A DNA stretch of 16,427 bases from Treponema sp. Its GTDB lineage: Bacteria > Spirochaetota > Spirochaetia > Treponematales > Breznakiellaceae. Where the stretch lies: positions 1 through 16,427 of the forward strand of contig WQXC01000024.1 of the NCBI GenBank assembly GCA_009785045.1. Direction: 5' to 3'. Of the stretch, positions 14,125-16,427 are shown piece by piece. The position numbers and the translations under genes are program-made. The notes under the pieces are model-generated. The model searched no databases, was not told the DNA's origin, and saw only the letters and a program-made list of their open reading frames with translations. Each line of letters begins with the position of its first letter. Within the stretch, counting starts at the first letter, position 1.

Positions 14125-14613
14125 TTAGTATATTTTTACGTAGAAAATATTATCTATAAACTGGTACTGGACAATGACTGGAAATGTATATGACGTTACT
14201 GAGAATTTAGGTTTATTAGTATAGACATTCCCTCTCTGACTATCATCATCAATATATTCTCCAGGAATAATATTTATCATAGCATCCATCCAACCATCTG
14301 CTTCTAAAGTAACTGGGTCAGAGAGTGTATTTTCTACTCTTATCTCATAAGGAATAATATCATTAATGGAAATTATATTACCATCATCCCATATTTGTTT
14401 TACCCTTTTTGCTGGTTGTAGATTATGTACCCTGGCAAAACTATATTCAATTGATTCAGATTGACCTGTTTCCAGTATTATTACTGACGGATTATTTTTT
14501 GACCACTGGAAAGATATTTGCCTGGTTGATTCGTTTATGACAGTAGAGTTTTCATTAATGTTACAGGAAACAAGAGCAAGTAAAATAAACACACAAAATA
14601 TTAGTTTTTTCAT
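14125..14613 (-). CDS. Small lipoprotein, paralogue of the upstream neighbour
   Basis: A 162-residue lipoprotein with a short signal peptide and lipobox LVSC (Cys17). It aligns throughout with the protein at 14610-15122: ILETGQSESIEYSF matches LLPGESKEIAF, AKRV matches EKRV, YEIRVENTLSDPVTLEADGWMD matches the other's YEVK...LDADGWTN, and PKFSV matches PNFSA. The start overlaps the preceding stop as ATGA, so translation is coupled. It is probably a beta-rich protein in the periplasm or at the surface. I do not recognise the family. The stop codon abuts that of proB. Confidence 0.75.
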   Translation of the reverse strand: MKKLIFCVFILLALVSCNINENSTVINESTRQISFQWSKNNPSVIILETGQSESIEYSFARVHNLQPAKRVKQIWDDGNIISINDIIPYEIRVENTLSDPVTLEADGWMDAMINIIPGEYIDDDSQRGNVYTNKPKFSVTSYTFPVIVQYQFIDNIFYVKIY

Positions 14614-15122
14614 GGATTAATAGTTACTTTAAAAGTCTCTCCATCTTTTATAAATATAACATTCAATGGATATCCATCATCTGTACTTGCAGAAAAATTT
14701 GGATTTACCCTATATAGCAACCATAATGAGTTTGTTTGTTCAGTATCTATATTAGAAAAATTAATAATATTCGTCCAGCCATCAGCATCAAGAATCCCTG
14801 ATTTCCCGGATAAATTTAATATTTTTACTTCATATGACTGACGATCATAAAAATGACATTTTCCAGATGATTGAACATAATTAACATATACTCTTTTTTC
14901 TGGAGAATAATTTTCAATACCGCGTTCTCCATCACCTTTTATTAAAAATGCAATCTCCTTTGATTCACCTGGTAAAAGCGTGACGGCATCAGAATTTCTG
15001 TGGAAATTTACTACTACTGTTTCATTTAAGGAATGATTGGTTGCAATATGATAATAATATGAATCACCACCACAAGCTCCAAAAAAAACAGTTATTAAAA
15101 ATATTAGAACCAGCTTCTTCAT
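14610..15122 (-). CDS. Small lipoprotein, first of a tandem paralogous pair
   Basis: A 170-residue lipoprotein with lipobox FGAC (Cys17) followed by GGDSYYY. It shares its fold-defining segments with the downstream gene, in particular LLPGESKEIAF, KRVYVNYV, ILDADGWTNI and PNFSAST, so the pair arose by duplication. An AGAGG lies four bases before the ATG. A TATAAT at 15143-15148 is the likely -10. The function is unknown; Ig-like or beta-sandwich surface lipoproteins are common in treponemes, and that is the best guess. Confidence 0.75.
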   Translation of the reverse strand: MKKLVLIFLITVFFGACGGDSYYYHIATNHSLNETVVVNFHRNSDAVTLLPGESKEIAFLIKGDGERGIENYSPEKRVYVNYVQSSGKCHFYDRQSYEVKILNLSGKSGILDADGWTNIINFSNIDTEQTNSLWLLYRVNPNFSASTDDGYPLNVIFIKDGETFKVTINP

Positions 15123-15142
15123 GATACCTCTACTTAAAAATA

Positions 15143-15148
15143 ATTATA
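15143..15148 (-). promoter_or_regulatory. Candidate -10 (TATAAT) for the lipoprotein pair
   Basis: A consensus TATAAT on the minus strand puts the start at about 15136 and the leader includes AGAGG before ATG 15122. The nearest good -35 (TTGACA at 15179-15184) is 30 bases upstream, too far to pair with it, so the -35 is weak or an activator is needed. Confidence 0.45.
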
Positions 15149-15198
15149 ATACAAATACTAAGATACATTAGGTTATTTTGTCAACTAAAAAATAATTT

Positions 15199-15495
15199 TT
15201 ACGCGATTTTCTTAAGAGGTACGATCTTTGCAAGTTCAGCTCTAATTTTTTGTTTTACTAATGTTGTTTCTATATGTTCTTGTAACCGTAAAAAATAGCC
15301 TTCTGAAAGACTAAAAAGGCGGGTCAACCTTAAGTCTGTATCTACTGTGATATTCCTGCGTCCATTTACAATATCAGTAATTCTGCTGGGTGCGACACAA
15401 ATAGCTCTGGCAAGTGCATTTTGAGACAATTTATATGGTTCCATAAACTCATCAAAAAGAATTTTTCCCGCATGTTCTATCTTTATATATTTCAT
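15199..15495 (-). CDS. HigA-type antitoxin / XRE-family repressor, apparently orphan
   Basis: A 98-residue DNA-binding protein of the HigA/VapI addiction-module antitoxin family. The family pattern is clear: HAGKILFDEFMEPYKLSQNALARAI (split across residues 9-32), then PSRITDIVNGRRNITVDT and LFSLSEGYFLRLQ. In higBA modules the toxin gene normally lies immediately upstream. Here only 60 bases separate this start from the sugar kinase stop, and no HigB-like frame is found there or downstream. It is therefore an orphan antitoxin, perhaps kept as a regulator or as protection from other HigB toxins. AGAGG lies five bases before the ATG. The promoter region carries a regular dyad suited to autorepression. 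Confidence 0.85.
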   Translation of the reverse strand: MKYIKIEHAGKILFDEFMEPYKLSQNALARAICVAPSRITDIVNGRRNITVDTDLRLTRLFSLSEGYFLRLQEHIETTLVKQKIRAELAKIVPLKKIA

Positions 15496-15506
15496 AAATA
15501 CCTCTT

Positions 15507-15537
15507 ATTCTGTATTCTATACTACGGAATACGGAAT
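15507..15537. promoter_or_regulatory. Putative HigA operator, ATTC-N3-ATTC-N9-GAAT-N3-GAAT
   Basis: Four half-sites are arranged as a perfect nested dyad: ATTC at 15507-15510 and 15514-15517, GAAT at 15527-15530 and 15534-15537, with identical three-base inner spacings and a nine-base centre. The dyad covers the -10 and spacer and touches the -35 of the antitoxin promoter, the usual place for an autorepressor. Binding by this HigA is inferred. Confidence 0.6.
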
Positions 15538-15542
15538 GTCAA
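15514..15542 (-). promoter_or_regulatory. Promoter of the HigA-type gene, TTGACA-17-TAGAAT
   Basis: On the minus strand, a consensus TTGACA (15542-15537) and TAGAAT (15519-15514) are separated by 17 bases. The expected +1 is about 15507, giving a 12-base leader with AGAGG. Such a near-consensus promoter in a 60-base gap suggests strong expression unless repressed through the overlapping dyad. Confidence 0.72.
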
Positions 15543-15555
15543 TCATGATAAACTA

Positions 15556-16427
15556 CTATTTTATAACTCCGGGTCTTACAAGCCCGACATTTAGTGCGCC
15601 GCAGCGAATACCTTCGCTGATTGCTGTGTTAAAGTCTGCTTTATCCAGCAAAGCGGCTGCAAGTCCTGCGGTAAATGAATCTCCGCAGCCTGTGGTGTTA
15701 ACGGCTTTTACCGGTGTAACATCAACCTCATAATAATTTTCTTTATCGATAACAAGTATCTTCTGGCTGCCGTTTGTTAGAATAATCCGGCATTTATATT
15801 TTTGAGCAATTTCAAAAATTAAATCGCGTGATCCGTTTATTCCAAGCCTGAATGTATTAATAAATTCATCAAGGTTCGGTTTGATTATATCCGGTTCGTA
15901 CTTCAGGCACTCTAATAAATCATCACCTTTTATATCAAGGATTACAAACAGTTTCTTTTCTTTTGCTTTACGCACCAGCGTTGGAATTACATTGTTAGAA
16001 TATCCTCTTGCCTTCGTACCAGAGATAATTAAACACTTTAAGTCCGGTTGTGTCAGAATATCGTCAAACTTTTCCAATAAGCGCAGCTCTGTACCAGCGG
16101 CAACCGGTTCCGGGGTTTCGATAAGTTCTGTTGTGCCTGCATCGTTTTCTGTCAGCATGGTGTAGCAAAAACGAATTTGTGATTCGCTCTCGACCCACTC
16201 CACATTTAACCCGTCTTGCTCACATAACGACAAAAACAGCGGCTTTAAGTCGCCTCCAAGATGCGTCAGGTGTACTACTTTTTTTCCAAGTTGAGTTAAA
16301 ACGCGCGTAACATTAATACCTTTGCCGCTAGCGTCAAAGCGGTGTACTTTGGTACGATTGACTGCGTTAGACGTAATCGACGAAAAGCTCAGAGTTTTTT
16401 GCAAAGTAGGGTTAAGGCAAACAGTTA
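15556..16427 (-). CDS. PfkB-family sugar-phosphate kinase (1-phosphofructokinase or tagatose-6-phosphate kinase type), 5' end outside window
   Basis: The frame stays open to the right edge, so the gene is partial; 289 residues are visible of about 300-310. The first visible residues, TVCLNPTLQKT, match the family's N-terminal TVTLNPAxDKT, so only a few residues are missing. A TTG at 16404 would cut through this strand and is not the start. The substrate motif is DASGKGINVTRVL and the ATP/anion-hole motif with the catalytic Asp is TTGCGDSFTAG, where GCGD replaces the usual GAGD. It would phosphorylate a hexose phosphate such as fructose-1-phosphate, using ATP. No phosphotransferase gene is in view to settle the substrate, so no symbol is given. 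Confidence 0.87.
   Translation of the reverse strand, partial: TVCLNPTLQKTLSFSSITSNAVNRTKVHRFDASGKGINVTRVLTQLGKKVVHLTHLGGDLKPLFLSLCEQDGLNVEWVESESQIRFCYTMLTENDAGTTELIETPEPVAAGTELRLLEKFDDILTQPDLKCLIISGTKARGYSNNVIPTLVRKAKEKKLFVILDIKGDDLLECLKYEPDIIKPNLDEFINTFRLGINGSRDLIFEIAQKYKCRIILTNGSQKILVIDKENYYEVDVTPVKAVNTTGCGDSFTAGLAAALLDKADFNTAISEGIRCGALNVGLVRPGVIK

Noticed and set aside
15179..15184. TTGACA on the minus strand as the -35 of the lipoprotein pair
   Set aside because: The sequence 17 bases downstream (TTAGTA) is not a -10, and the good TATAAT is 30 bases away.
16402..16404. TTG start for the PfkB-family kinase inside the window
   Set aside because: The frame remains open to the right edge and the residues before the TTG (TVCLNPT) match the family's first beta strand, so the gene is simply cut by the window.

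Overview
The window looks like a chromosomal segment from a host-associated spirochaete, most likely of the Treponema lineage. The reasons are an AT-rich to medium GC composition, many small lipoproteins with loose lipoboxes, a lipoprotein that combines Ig-like repeats, a Listeria-Bacteroides repeat and a DUF1566-type domain, and an unadorned proA-proB pair. This placement is inference; no rRNA or other taxonomic marker is present. There is no tRNA, CRISPR array, phage module or insertion sequence that I can support. Bases 1-180 are homopolymer runs that look like a poor contig end rather than biology.

Layout, left to right. 281-1900 (+): modular surface lipoprotein, then a likely terminator. 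2037-4466 (+): a strong promoter drives a small conserved protein, a stump of a minimal nucleotidyltransferase, then pepT (tripeptidase) and a glycerolipid acyltransferase. 4515-7299 (-): a cold-shock-type RRM protein with its own strong promoter and a leader of about 310 nt; upstream of that promoter, radA follows a gene for an exported beta-barrel-like protein. 7355-9214 (+): an RlmL-like THUMP methyltransferase and a TetR regulator. 9203-11329 (-): a soluble PAS-GAF hybrid histidine kinase, overlapping the end of the TetR gene. 11452-11993 (+): two coupled small membrane proteins. 12037-14124 (+): proA then proB, the first two steps of proline synthesis from glutamate. 14125-15122 (-): two tandem paralogous lipoproteins. 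15199-15495 (-): a HigA-type antitoxin without a toxin. 15556 to the window end (-): a PfkB-family sugar-phosphate kinase that continues past the right edge.

The most notable signals are regulatory. Five genes at the head of transcription units (starts at 2072, 7299-, 7355, 11452 and 12037) have their ATG exactly seven bases after the last base of a -10 hexamer, so the A of the start codon would be the transcription start. These genes would be leaderless, whereas genes inside operons carry Shine-Dalgarno sequences. Two of these promoters (7299- and 7355+) are interlocked face to face. The pepT promoter region is the scar of a lost nucleotidyltransferase gene, and the orphan HigA gene has an unusually regular four-half-site operator over its promoter. 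I do not see a complete new defence or biosynthetic system.
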